Assembly (NCBI GenBank): GCA_038316385.1
Contig: JBBQAN010000009.1
Span: 1-64,000 of the forward strand
From: SZAS-103 sp038316385
GTDB taxonomy: Bacteria > Pseudomonadota > Gammaproteobacteria > Xanthomonadales > Xanthomonadaceae
Direction: 5' to 3'
Length of the DNA: 64,000 nucleotides
Position numbers and translations under genes: made by a program. Positions 43,342 to 52,284 of the stretch are shown piece after piece. Numbering within the stretch: position 1 is the stretch's first letter; each line of letters starts with the position of its first letter. A model generated the notes under the pieces. It ran no database searches, was not told the origin of the DNA, and worked only from the letters and a program-made list of their open reading frames with translations.

Positions 43342-45135
43342 ATGCAACTCATCCGCAATTTCTCGATCATCGCCCACATCGACCACGGCAAGTCCACGCT
43401 CGCCGATCGCATCATCCAGCTTTGCGGCGGGCTTGAAGCGCGCGAGATGGAAGCGCAGGTGCTCGATTCGAACCCGATCGAGCGCGAGCGCGGTATCACC
43501 ATCAAGGCGCAATCGGTGTCGTTGCCTTACACCGCGCGCGACGGCAAGACCTACCAGCTCAATTTCATCGATACACCGGGGCATGTGGACTTCTCGTACG
43601 AAGTCTCGCGTTCGCTGGCGGCCTGTGAAGGCGCGCTTCTGGTGGTCGACGCCGCCCAAGGCGTGGAGGCGCAGTCGGTCGCCAATTGCTATACGGCTGT
43701 CGAGATGGGCTTGGAAGTGGTGCCAGTCATCAACAAAATCGACCTGCCGACCGCAGACGTCGAGAAGGTGAAAGGCGAGATAGAAGCAGTCATTGGCATC
43801 CATGCCGACGATGCGGTCGCGATCAGCGCCAAGACTGGCCTCAACGTGGTGGAGGTGCTCGAAGCGATCGTGCACCGCATCCCGCCGCCAAAGCCGCGCG
43901 ACACTGATCGCCTGCAGGCACTGATCATCGATTCATGGTTCGACAATTATCTCGGCGTGGTGTCGCTGGTGCGCGTCATGCAGGGCGAGATCAAGCCCGG
44001 CGACAAGATCCTGGTGATGTCGACCGGACGCACACATCTCGTCGACAAGGTCGGCGTGTTCACGCCCAAGCTTAAGGAATTGAAGAAACTTGGCGGTGGC
44101 GAGGTCGGCTGGATCAACGCCACGATCAAGGACGTGCACGGCGCGCCCGTCGGCGACACGTTGACGCTCGCGAGTCTGCCGGCCGCGCAACCGCTGCCGG
44201 GTTTCCAGGAAATGAAACCACGCGTATTCGCGGGCCTGTTCCCGGTCGAAACCGACGATTACCCCGCGCTGCGCGAAGCGCTGGAAAAGCTCAAGCTCAA
44301 CGATGCCGCGCTGCGTTTCGAACCCGAATCGTCCGAAGCGATGGGCTTCGGTTTCCGCTGCGGCTTCCTCGGCATGCTGCACATGGAGATCGTGCAGGAA
44401 CGGCTGGAACGCGAGTACGACCTCAATCTCGTCACCACCGCGCCGACGGTCGTGTATGAAGTCCTCAAGACTGATGGCACTGTTCTGACCCTCGACAATC
44501 CGGCCAAATTGCCACCGGTGAACATGATCGAGGAATTCCGCGAACCGATCATCCTGGCGACCATCCTCACGCCGCCGGATTACGTCGGCAACGTGATCAA
44601 GTTGTGCGAGGAAAAGCGCGGCATGCAGCAAGGGATCCTGTATCTCGGCGGCCAGGTGCAGATCAGTTATGAACTACCGATGGCAGAAGTCGTGCTGGAT
44701 TTCTTCGATCGGTTGAAATCAGTCAGTCGCGGGTACGCATCGCTCGACTACCATTTCGTGCGTTTCGAGGCAGGCCCGTTCGTGCGTGTGGACACGCTGA
44801 TCAATGGCGACAAGGTCGATGCGATGAGTTTGATCGTGCATCGTTCGCATGCCGATCGCCGCGGCCGCGAGATCGCCGAGAAGATGCGCGAACTGATCCC
44901 GCGGCAGATGTTCGATGTGGCGATCCAGGCTGCAGTCGGTGCGCAAGTCATTGCGCGCAGCACGGTCAAGGCAATGCGCAAGAATGTGCTCGCCAAGTGT
45001 TACGGCGGCGACGCGTCACGCAAGAAGAAGCTGCTCGAAAAACAGAAAGCCGGCAAGAAACGCATGAAGCAGGTCGGCCGTGTCGAGATTCCGCAGGAAG
45101 CCTTCCTCGCGGTGCTGCAGGTCGATAGCAATTAG
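43342..45135 (+). CDS. lepA: Elongation factor 4 (LepA)
   Basis: A 597-residue translational GTPase. G1 is AHIDHGKST (10-18), G2 includes RERGITI, G3 DTPGHVDF, G4 NKIDLP, G5 SAKTG; the C-terminal basic tail GGDASRKKKLLEKQKAGKKRMK is specific to LepA. ATG 43342 (MQLIRNFSIIAHIDHG) fits the family; ATG 43303 would add 13 residues. An extended -10-like TGCGATAAT at 43265-43273 may serve as an internal promoter. Followed by lepB. Confidence 0.97.
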   Translation: MQLIRNFSIIAHIDHGKSTLADRIIQLCGGLEAREMEAQVLDSNPIERERGITIKAQSVSLPYTARDGKTYQLNFIDTPGHVDFSYEVSRSLAACEGALLVVDAAQGVEAQSVANCYTAVEMGLEVVPVINKIDLPTADVEKVKGEIEAVIGIHADDAVAISAKTGLNVVEVLEAIVHRIPPPKPRDTDRLQALIIDSWFDNYLGVVSLVRVMQGEIKPGDKILVMSTGRTHLVDKVGVFTPKLKELKKLGGGEVGWINATIKDVHGAPVGDTLTLASLPAAQPLPGFQEMKPRVFAGLFPVETDDYPALREALEKLKLNDAALRFEPESSEAMGFGFRCGFLGMLHMEIVQERLEREYDLNLVTTAPTVVYEVLKTDGTVLTLDNPAKLPPVNMIEEFREPIILATILTPPDYVGNVIKLCEEKRGMQQGILYLGGQVQISYELPMAEVVLDFFDRLKSVSRGYASLDYHFVRFEAGPFVRVDTLINGDKVDAMSLIVHRSHADRRGREIAEKMRELIPRQMFDVAIQAAVGAQVIARSTVKAMRKNVLAKCYGGDASRKKKLLEKQKAGKKRMKQVGRVEIPQEAFLAVLQVDSN

Positions 45136-45152
45136 CCAACGATGGGGATGGA

Positions 45153-46019
45153 ATGAGATACGACTTCGCCTTGCTGTTTACCGTGCTCACTGTGCTAACT
45201 GGTGCGATCTGGCTGATCGATGCGTTGCTGTTTGCACCGGCGCGCAAGCGAGCGTTTGCAGCCGCACTGGCCGATTCCCCTACGCCAGCGGACGATGACG
45301 GTACAAGCGCGGTTGACGCCGCAAGTCGGCCACGCGAACCGGTCCTGGTCGAATATTCACGTTCGTTGTTCCCGGTGATCCTGATCATCCTGCTGGTGCG
45401 TTCGTTCCTCGGCGAGCCCTACCGCATTCCGTCCGAATCAATGATGCCTAACTTGCTGATTGGCGATTTCATCCTGGTCAACAAGTACGCGTACGGCCTG
45501 CGCTTGCCGGTGCTGGACACCAAGATCGTGCCGATTGGCGAACCCCGGCGCGGCGACGTGATCGTATTCCATCCACCCGTGGCGCCCGAACAGGTCTGGA
45601 TCAAGCGCGTCATCGGCCTGCCCGGCGATGTGATCGACTATCACAACTACCAGCTAACCGTGAACGGCCAGCCGGTGACCAGCGAGCAGGTCGGGCCGTA
45701 TCTCGGCCACGGCAGCGGCCGCAACATGACCGGCGCTCAGGTGGTGCGCGAAGACCTGCCGGAGCACAGCCACACCGTGCTGTCGATGAATGTTCCGCCG
45801 ATGTTCCAGGACGAACGCGCGAACGGAACCTGGACCGTGCCGGCTGGTAATTACTTCATGATGGGCGACAATCGCGACAACAGCGAGGACGGACGCTTCT
45901 GGCCCACCCACTTCCTCCCCGAGCGCAATATCGTCGGCAAGGCGGTGCTGGTCTGGATGAACTTCGACTGGGACGCCAAGAAGGTGGACAGTTCGCGGAT
46001 TGGTACTATCATCCGCTGA
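45153..46019 (+). CDS. lepB: Signal peptidase I
   Basis: A 288-residue inner-membrane protease with two N-terminal membrane helices (LLFTVLTVLTGAIWLIDALL and LFPVILIILLVRSFL). The catalytic serine is in IPSESMMPNL near 97 and the lysine in WIKRVIGLPGD near 152. GNYFMMGDNRDNSEDGRFWG-type boxes D and E are present near 233-250. It removes signal peptides from exported proteins. lepA-lepB-DUF4845-rnc-era-recO is the expected order. Confidence 0.97.
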   Translation: MRYDFALLFTVLTVLTGAIWLIDALLFAPARKRAFAAALADSPTPADDDGTSAVDAASRPREPVLVEYSRSLFPVILIILLVRSFLGEPYRIPSESMMPNLLIGDFILVNKYAYGLRLPVLDTKIVPIGEPRRGDVIVFHPPVAPEQVWIKRVIGLPGDVIDYHNYQLTVNGQPVTSEQVGPYLGHGSGRNMTGAQVVREDLPEHSHTVLSMNVPPMFQDERANGTWTVPAGNYFMMGDNRDNSEDGRFWPTHFLPERNIVGKAVLVWMNFDWDAKKVDSSRIGTIIR

Positions 46020-46046
46020 CACTCACGTCGTTCTGGGGAGAGACAG

Positions 46047-46451
46047 ATGCAAATGCGCCGTGGACAACAGGGCTTGACCCTCATGAGTTTCGTCGTCGTG
46101 ATGATCGTTGTCGGTTTTTTCGCCTACATCGCGATGCGGGTGATTCCGATGTACAACGAGTTTACCTCGATCAAGAAGGCTTTGGATGCAACGGTACAGG
46201 ATCCAGTCATCAACACCGCCGATGAACACAAGATCCGCGACATGATCTCACGGCATTTCGAGGTCAGTTATGTGGACGCGGTAGATTTCAGAGATGTGAA
46301 GATCAAACGCACTCCAGCCGGGGTTTCGCTCAGTGTGAATTACGATGTTAGCAAGCCGTTTTTTTACAATATCTCCTTGGTCGGCCATTTCGAACACACT
46401 GCGAGCAATGCACCCGGCGTAGCCGGCAAGACCGATGCCGGTGGTGGATGA
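46047..46451 (+). CDS. DUF4845 membrane protein
   Basis: A 134-residue protein with a pilin-like N-terminal helix (GLTLMSFVVVMIVVGFFAYIAMRV, about 9-32), then a soluble domain containing MYNEFTSIKKALDATVQD and VNYDVSKPFFYNISLVGHFEH. Proteins with DUF4845 occur between lepB and rnc in many proteobacteria; function is unknown. The start overlaps nothing and has GGGGAGAGA 2-11 bases upstream. Its end overlaps rnc by 17 bases. Confidence 0.88.
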   Translation: MQMRRGQQGLTLMSFVVVMIVVGFFAYIAMRVIPMYNEFTSIKKALDATVQDPVINTADEHKIRDMISRHFEVSYVDAVDFRDVKIKRTPAGVSLSVNYDVSKPFFYNISLVGHFEHTASNAPGVAGKTDAGGG

Positions 46452-47106
46452 GGCTTGGCTGCACAAGTTTTCCGATCCGGGCCTGCTCCGGCAAGCCCTG
46501 ACGCACCGCAGTGCCGGATCCCGACATAACGAGCGACTGGAGTTTCTCGGCGACGCGTTGGTGAATCTGTTCGTGGCCGATGCGCTTTACCAACGCTGGC
46601 CGAAGGCCGATGAGGGCGCATTGACGCGCGCGCGCGCGGAACTCGTGCGCGAATCGGCGCTAGCCGGAATGGCACGCGCCATGCAACTGGGCGACCATCT
46701 GCTGCTCGGCCCGGGCGAGCTCAAAAGCGGCGGTCATCGTCGCGATTCGATTCTTGCCGATGGCCTCGAAGCGCTTGTCGCCGCCATCTATCTTGATGCT
46801 GGCTATGCCGCTTGTCGCGATGTCATGCTCCCGTGGTTCGAGCCTGGCATTGATGCGCAGCCCGCAGGAAACGTCGAAAAGGATGCCAAGACACGCCTTC
46901 AGGAATGGTTGCAAGCCCAGCAATTGCCGTTGCCGCAATATGTGTTGATGGAAACGCTGGGCGAAGAACACGAACGCAGCTTCCGTGTAAGTTGCAGCAT
47001 TGTCGATCCACCCCTCCAGACCGAAGGTACTGGCGCATCGCGGCGCGCGGCCGAACAACTTGCCGCGGCCGATCTCCTGCGTGAACTGGAGGAGGCTGGT
47101 GGCTGA
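46435..47106 (+). CDS. rnc: Ribonuclease III
   Basis: A 223-residue double-strand RNase. The signature HNERLEFLGDALVNL at 30-45 and the metal-binding acidic set, including DGLEALVAAIYLD near 107-119, are intact. A C-terminal dsRNA-binding domain (DAKTRLQEWLQAQQLPLP, GASRRAAEQLAAADLL) follows. It starts inside the DUF4845 gene and overlaps era by 8 bases, the usual rnc-era coupling. Processes rRNA and other structured transcripts. Confidence 0.97.
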   Translation: MPVVDEAWLHKFSDPGLLRQALTHRSAGSRHNERLEFLGDALVNLFVADALYQRWPKADEGALTRARAELVRESALAGMARAMQLGDHLLLGPGELKSGGHRRDSILADGLEALVAAIYLDAGYAACRDVMLPWFEPGIDAQPAGNVEKDAKTRLQEWLQAQQLPLPQYVLMETLGEEHERSFRVSCSIVDPPLQTEGTGASRRAAEQLAAADLLRELEEAGG

Positions 47107-48010
47107 GCAAGTTGTTACCGGTCAAGCATTCCGCGCTGGTACGGTGGCGGTGATCGGCCGACCGAACGTGGGCAAATCGACCCTCGTCAATGCGCTGGTG
47201 GGAACCCGGATCAGCATCGTGTCGCCGAAATCGCAGACCACGCGGCATCGACTGCTCGGCATCGCGAGTTTTCCCGAAGGCCAGTTGCTGCTCGTCGATA
47301 CGCCCGGCATCCATGCCGCGCAAACGCGCGCGATCAACCGCTACATGAATCGCGCAGCGCGCGGCGCATTGGCCGGCGTGGACGCGGCGCTGCTGGTGAT
47401 CGAAGCCGGCCGCTGGACCGCTGACGACGATCTGGCATACGCAGCACTGGCGGAAGCCGCCGTGCCGACGTTGCTGATCGTCAACAAGATCGACCGCATC
47501 AAGGACAAGCACGCGCTGCTGCCGTTCATTGCAGAACACACGAAAGACCGCGCATTCACTGCGGTGCATCCGTTGTCGGCACTCAAAGGCAAGGGTCTGG
47601 AGCCGTTGGTGCGCGAATTGATCGCGCTGATGCCAGAGTCTGAACCGCTCTACGCCGAAGACGAGATCACCGATCGCAGCCAGCGGTTTCTCGCCGCCGA
47701 ACTCATCCGCGAGCAATTGATGTTGCGGCTCGGGGAGGAAGTGCCTTACTCGGCGACGGTCGCAATCGATCGTTTCGACGAGGATGGCGCGATGTTGCGT
47801 ATTGCCGCGACGATCTGGGTGGAACGCGAGGGCCAGAAGGCGATCGTGGTCGGCAAGGGCGGCGAAAGCGCCAAGCATATCGGTCGCGCCGCACGCGAAA
47901 ACATGGAACGTCTGTTCGGCCGCAAGATCTTTCTCGAAGTGTGGTGCAAGGTGCGCGAAGGCTGGGCCGACGACGTAGCCGCGCTGAGCCAGTTCGGCTA
48001 TACCGACTAG
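47099..48010 (+). CDS. era: GTPase Era
   Basis: A 303-residue ribosome-assembly GTPase. G1 GRPNVGKST (20-28), G3 DTPGI, G4 NKID and a C-terminal KH domain (VEREGQKAIVVGKGGESAKHIG) that binds 16S rRNA. GTG 47099 is preceded by GGAGGAGG and overlaps the rnc end; this matches rnc-era coupling in relatives. Followed by recO after two bases. Confidence 0.97.
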   Translation: MAEQVVTGQAFRAGTVAVIGRPNVGKSTLVNALVGTRISIVSPKSQTTRHRLLGIASFPEGQLLLVDTPGIHAAQTRAINRYMNRAARGALAGVDAALLVIEAGRWTADDDLAYAALAEAAVPTLLIVNKIDRIKDKHALLPFIAEHTKDRAFTAVHPLSALKGKGLEPLVRELIALMPESEPLYAEDEITDRSQRFLAAELIREQLMLRLGEEVPYSATVAIDRFDEDGAMLRIAATIWVEREGQKAIVVGKGGESAKHIGRAARENMERLFGRKIFLEVWCKVREGWADDVAALSQFGYTD

Positions 48011-48012
48011 GG

Positions 48013-48795
48013 ATGCGTGTCCTCGGTCAGCCGGCGATCGTGCTGCACGCGACACGCTGGCGTGAGAGCAGCCTGTTGCTCGAGTTATTCACCCACGAAC
48101 ATGGCCGCATCGGTGCAGTCGCGCGCGGCGTGCAAGGGCCGAATAAACAACCACTGCGCGCGGCCTTGCAGCCATTGCAACGCATCCGCGTGGATTACCT
48201 GCAACGCGGCGAACTTGCGCAACTGAATCACGCCGAAGCCAGCGGCCACGCGCCCATGCTGGCCGGCGACGCGTTGCTCGCCGCCTTCTACATGAGCGAA
48301 CTCGTGCTGCGCCTGCTGCCACGCAACGATGCGCATGCAGACTTGTTCCTGCGTTTTGCGGATGCACTCGACGAATTATCGAGCACGTCGCTGGCATGGA
48401 CGCTGCGACGTTTCGAGCGCGACCTGCTCGACGCGCTCGGTTATGCGCTGGATCTGCAACACGATGCCGACGATGTCGCGCTGGATGCCACTGCGCGCTA
48501 TCGCATCGAACCCGAACGTGGCTTGTGGCGCGTGCGCGACTCGGCAGCGCCCAGTCCCGGCAATATCAGCGGTGCAGCGTTGCTCGCTCTGGCTGAAGCA
48601 TCCATGCCATCCGATGCGCTGCTGCGCGAACAGCGCATCGCATTGCGCATGGTGATCGCGCATCACGTCGGTACGCGCGGGTTGCGTTCGTGGGGATTAC
48701 TTGCGGAATTCGCACGCTTGAATCCGGGCGGTGCATCGTCGGCACATGCCGGCGATCCGGAAATGCGCGATACAGGCTCTCACGATCGCGATTGA
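48013..48795 (+). CDS. recO: DNA repair protein RecO
   Basis: A 260-residue protein partnering with RecR in loading RecA. It begins with an OB fold (QPAIVLHATRWRESSLLLELFTHEHGRIGAVARGV) and has SGHAPMLAGDALLAAFYMSELVLRLLPRNDAHADLF, then DRFERDLLDALGYALDLQ-like helices. The zinc cysteines of some RecO proteins are absent, as in many gammaproteobacteria. The last 16 bases overlap the end of the convergent REC-HPt gene. pdxJ and acpS, which follow recO in E. coli, are not here. Confidence 0.93.
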   Translation: MRVLGQPAIVLHATRWRESSLLLELFTHEHGRIGAVARGVQGPNKQPLRAALQPLQRIRVDYLQRGELAQLNHAEASGHAPMLAGDALLAAFYMSELVLRLLPRNDAHADLFLRFADALDELSSTSLAWTLRRFERDLLDALGYALDLQHDADDVALDATARYRIEPERGLWRVRDSAAPSPGNISGAALLALAEASMPSDALLREQRIALRMVIAHHVGTRGLRSWGLLAEFARLNPGGASSAHAGDPEMRDTGSHDRD

Positions 48796-49472
48796 GCAGC
48801 AGCGAGCACCTCGGCGACCTGTTCCCGAAAACGTTGTGCGTACCGCCGGTCGTGCGGTGCATTCGAGAGTGCGTGCACCGCATGCAGCAATCGCGCGCTG
48901 CCAACAAATCCGCAGCTTGCCTTGAGCCTGTGCAATTCGGCGCGCGCGGCATCGGCATCGCCGGCAGCTGCAGCGCGCAGGATCGTGTCGGCCTGCGCCG
49001 GCAATTCGGCGATGAACAGCGTGCGCAATGCATGCATCGCAGCGACATTGCCACCTAGCGCCTGCAATGCGCGCGCGTCGTCGAGCACTGGGGCATCGCG
49101 ATCATCGGCGCCCAATGCGCGGCGAACAGCGCCAAGCAGCGCAACCGTGGTCAATGGTTTTTGCAACACTTCGATGAAACCCGCCGCATGCAGATGATCC
49201 AGACGCTCGTGATCGATTTCAGCGGTCAGACATAGTGCTGGCGTTTCAGGGTGCAATGCGCGCAGGTCGCCAAGCAATCGCTCGCCGCTCGAGTCGGGCA
49301 GGTTGGCATCGAGCAGCCACAACGCATAGGACTGCTCGCGCGCCAGCACCAACGCGCGGGTAGCATCGGCCGCAGTATCGACCACGGTAGCGGTCAGCGA
49401 TTCCAGCGCGTGATGCAGAAAACCGCGACTGACCGCGTCGTCCTCGACCAGAAGTAAATGTTTGGGTTTCAT
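48780..49472 (-). CDS. Two-domain REC-HPt phosphorelay protein
   Basis: A 230-residue protein. Residues 1-120 are a receiver domain with phospho-acceptor D55 (LLDANLPDSSG), the acidic pair ED at 10-12 and lysine K105 (LQKPL). Residues about 140-225 are an HPt domain with the transfer histidine H181 in LHRLKASCGFVG. There is no kinase or DNA-binding domain, so it can receive and pass phosphate, probably in a multistep relay with an unlinked hybrid kinase. Divergent from the ydbH-like gene with 33 bp between. Start ATG 49472 chosen by the REC N-terminus. Confidence 0.85.
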   Translation of the reverse strand: MKPKHLLLVEDDAVSRGFLHHALESLTATVVDTAADATRALVLAREQSYALWLLDANLPDSSGERLLGDLRALHPETPALCLTAEIDHERLDHLHAAGFIEVLQKPLTTVALLGAVRRALGADDRDAPVLDDARALQALGGNVAAMHALRTLFIAELPAQADTILRAAAAGDADAARAELHRLKASCGFVGSARLLHAVHALSNAPHDRRYAQRFREQVAEVLAAAQSRS

Positions 49473-49505
49473 CGCACGCATGATGGATGGCACACTGCCG
49501 ACAGC

Positions 49506-51560
49506 ATGCTGTCCGCAGTCCATCTACGCAACCACGATTCGCGCCCGCATGCTGCGCTGCTGTGGGTTGCGTTGCTGTTGTCGAGCTTGCCGTCGGTGCC
49601 AGTGTCCGCACGCACGCTGGAATTGCGTGCGGATTCGCTGCATTCGGCTATCGCGACGGCCAACGGTCTGCATGCGCAACTCGTCTGGCCCGATGCGGCG
49701 TCCAGCGGATCATTGCGTATCGACGCGGTCTCGATCGACGCGATTGCGTATGACTACAAATTCGGCAACGTGCGTTGGGAGTGTCCGCTAACCCGAGACG
49801 CCAGCGGCGGCTGGCATTGCGACGGGAATATCCGCGCTGGCAACGCGAAACCGATGCGGCTGGCGCTCGCGATTGCATCGGCTTCGACCAACGCGCGGCT
49901 CTCGGACGGCCGCAGCGCAATTGGGCTGCAACGCATCGCGGCAACGCCGGACACCACGCGACTGTTGTTTGAGCAAGTCCCTGCTGCATGGTTGCAGGCG
50001 TTCACATCGATGCTGTGGGCGAAGGGGAAGCTCAAGGCAGGCAGATTGGACGGGCGTCTCGATGTGCGCGTGTCTGCACGCGGAGCGCTGACGGTGCAAG
50101 GGCCGCTGCAATTGCGCGGACTCGCCTTGGAAACGCCCGACGGAAGTATCGCAGCCGGCGCTCTTGATGCCGACGTACAGCTCTATTACAGCCAGAGCGC
50201 GAATCAACGTAGTGTCGGCACCGACATCGTGTTGCGTGGCGGCGAACTGCTCGCCGGCGGTCTGTATGCCGCACTGCCGAAGACAGCAGTTGTCGCGACC
50301 ATTCGCGCGAATCAGACAGGTCGCGGCGACTGGGTTTTTCCGACCTTGCGCTGGAATGATGGCGCCGTGCTGAGCGTCAGTGGCGACGCGCGCTACTCGC
50401 CGACGCTCGATCTGCGCGCGCTGAACCTGCAATTGCACAGCGACCATCTCACCCACGCACGCGACCGTTATCTCACGGGATGGCTCGGCCCAGCCGGATT
50501 CGCCGACCTGCAGTTAAGCGGCGGCGCTCAGTCCGAACTCGCATTTTCCGCGAGCGGATTGCAAAGCGCGCACGTGCAACTCCGTGGCGTGGATGCGATC
50601 GACGGCAAACAGCGCTTTGCGTTACGCGGACTCGATGGCGATCTGCGCTGGACTGCGACTGCCGAATCGGTCGCGAGCGCGTTCCAATGGAACAGCGGCG
50701 CCCTGTTCGGCATCGCGCTGGGGCCAACGCACTTCGCGCTGCACAGCCAATCGCGCAAGCTGCAACTCGATCAAGCCGCAGACATATCTTTGCTTGGCGG
50801 CACATTGCGGCTCGACAAGTTCGACCTGACTGCGCCCGATGGCGGCAACAGCACGCGCTTCGTGTTCGGATTGAGCTTGCTGAAATTGCAGGTCGCGCAA
50901 CTGGCGAAGGCGCTGGACTGGCCTGCGTTCGGCGGCACCCTCGACGGCGCGTTGCCGACGGCTCATTACCAGGACGAGGTACTGAGTTTCGATGGCGGGC
51001 TCACCGCGCAAGTTTTCGGAGGCAAACTCGACATCGCCAAACTCGCGATGGAACGCCCGTTTGGCGCTGATCCGACCCTAAGCGCGGATCTGGCGATCGA
51101 CGATTTCGACCTCAAGGCTTTGACCAGCGTGTTCGGTTTCGGCGAAATCACCGGTCGCCTCGACGGTCATATCCACGACCTGCGCTTGCTCGACTGGTCG
51201 CCGATCGCGTTCGATGCCGAGTTGCACAGCGACGACAACGCACCCGATCGTCGGCGCATCAGCCAGCGCGCGATCACCGACTTGTCGAACGTTGGAGGTG
51301 GTGGTTTGGTTGGCGGCCTGCAGTCGCAGGCGCTGAAACTGTTCAAGGATTTCGCCTATGTGCGGCTCGGACTTGCGTGCAAACTCTTCAACAACGTCTG
51401 TCACATGGACGGAGTGGGTTCAGCCGGCTCCGGTTATACAATCGTCGAAGGATCGGGCCTGCCGCACATCTCGGTGATCGGCTTCGCACGCGATGTGGAC
51501 TGGCCGACGCTGGTGGCGCGACTGCAAGCCGCCACACATGGCAAGATCATCATCAAGTAA
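49506..51560 (+). CDS. YdbH-like AsmA/TamB-type envelope protein
   Basis: A 684-residue protein with an N-terminal signal (HAALLWVALLLSSLPSVPVSA) and a long repetitive beta structure of short strands with many Leu, Asp and Gly (GPLQLRGLALETPDG, LQLSGGAQSELAFSA, GTLRLDKFDLTAPDGG). The C-terminal third (LTSVFGFGEITGRLDGHIHDLRL, RAITDLSNVGGGG) resembles the YdbH/DctA-YdbH C-terminal region. YdbH is one of the AsmA-like proteins thought to bridge inner and outer membranes for phospholipid transport. A YdbL-type gene follows at once, as in the ydbH-ynbE-ydbL operon, supporting this reading. Confidence 0.75.
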   Translation: MLSAVHLRNHDSRPHAALLWVALLLSSLPSVPVSARTLELRADSLHSAIATANGLHAQLVWPDAASSGSLRIDAVSIDAIAYDYKFGNVRWECPLTRDASGGWHCDGNIRAGNAKPMRLALAIASASTNARLSDGRSAIGLQRIAATPDTTRLLFEQVPAAWLQAFTSMLWAKGKLKAGRLDGRLDVRVSARGALTVQGPLQLRGLALETPDGSIAAGALDADVQLYYSQSANQRSVGTDIVLRGGELLAGGLYAALPKTAVVATIRANQTGRGDWVFPTLRWNDGAVLSVSGDARYSPTLDLRALNLQLHSDHLTHARDRYLTGWLGPAGFADLQLSGGAQSELAFSASGLQSAHVQLRGVDAIDGKQRFALRGLDGDLRWTATAESVASAFQWNSGALFGIALGPTHFALHSQSRKLQLDQAADISLLGGTLRLDKFDLTAPDGGNSTRFVFGLSLLKLQVAQLAKALDWPAFGGTLDGALPTAHYQDEVLSFDGGLTAQVFGGKLDIAKLAMERPFGADPTLSADLAIDDFDLKALTSVFGFGEITGRLDGHIHDLRLLDWSPIAFDAELHSDDNAPDRRRISQRAITDLSNVGGGGLVGGLQSQALKLFKDFAYVRLGLACKLFNNVCHMDGVGSAGSGYTIVEGSGLPHISVIGFARDVDWPTLVARLQAATHGKIIIK

Positions 51561-51597
51561 CCGCCTACGACCATCGCATCAGCATCTGGAGAATCAC

Positions 51598-52224
51598 GTG
51601 CGCAAGCTGTTTGAACGCCGGAAATTGCTCGGAGGAAGCTTGGTCACCGCGCTGCTGCTCAGCGCCTGCGTGACCATCAATGTGTATTTCCCGGCCGCAC
51701 AGGCGCAAGAAGCTGCCAAGGAATTTGTCGACAAGGTGATCGGACCGGTTGACCAGTCTGTTCCGGCTCCGCAATCATCGCCATCCCAGGACCAGCACAG
51801 CAGCGGAAAGAATTCCGTGGGCATGAGCCTGCTATCGTTGATCATTCCGGCGGCCCAAGCGCAGACCGCGCCCGACATCACCATCCGGACACCTGCAATC
51901 CAGGCGATCCAGTCGCGCATGGCGCAACGTTTCTCGACTGCATTGCAAGCTTCGTTCGACGCAGGCGCGCTGGGTTTCGGCAGGGATGGCCTGATCGCCG
52001 TGCGCGATGCGACCAGGATCGCACTCAAGGATCGCGTCGCAGTCAACCAATCCGTCGCCGACGACAATCGCGACCGCAAAGCGGTATACCGCGAGATCGC
52101 AGTCGCCAACGGCCATCCCGAATGGGAATCGCAAATCCGCGAAACCTTCGCAAAGCAATGGATCGCGAGCGCTCACAAGGGCTGGTGGTATCAGGATGCG
52201 AGCGGGGCGTGGAAGCAGAAATAA
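51598..52224 (+). CDS. DUF1318 (YdbL-like) lipoprotein, possible YnbE/YdbL merger
   Basis: A 208-residue protein. The lipobox is LLLSAC with lipidated C24. Just after it comes the short beta strand VTINVYFPAA, then AAKEFVDKVIG, a proline/serine-rich linker, a second hydrophobic run (MSLLSLIIPAAQAQ) and the DUF1318 domain with QAIQSRMAQRF, FDAGALGFGRDGLIAVRD, NQSVADDNRDRKAVYREIA and IRETFAKQWI. In E. coli a separate lipoprotein, YnbE, with a comparable strand, stacks on YdbH, while YdbL is a soluble periplasmic protein. Here one lipoprotein carries both kinds of feature and no ynbE gene lies between. GTG 51598 has GGAGA 5-6 bases upstream. Confidence 0.75.
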   Translation: MRKLFERRKLLGGSLVTALLLSACVTINVYFPAAQAQEAAKEFVDKVIGPVDQSVPAPQSSPSQDQHSSGKNSVGMSLLSLIIPAAQAQTAPDITIRTPAIQAIQSRMAQRFSTALQASFDAGALGFGRDGLIAVRDATRIALKDRVAVNQSVADDNRDRKAVYREIAVANGHPEWESQIRETFAKQWIASAHKGWWYQDASGAWKQK

Positions 52225-52284
52225 GATTTTCGCAGGCTACAGATAGACTGAGGCTGCGCGCCGAATATTGCCACTGGCTGGGAA

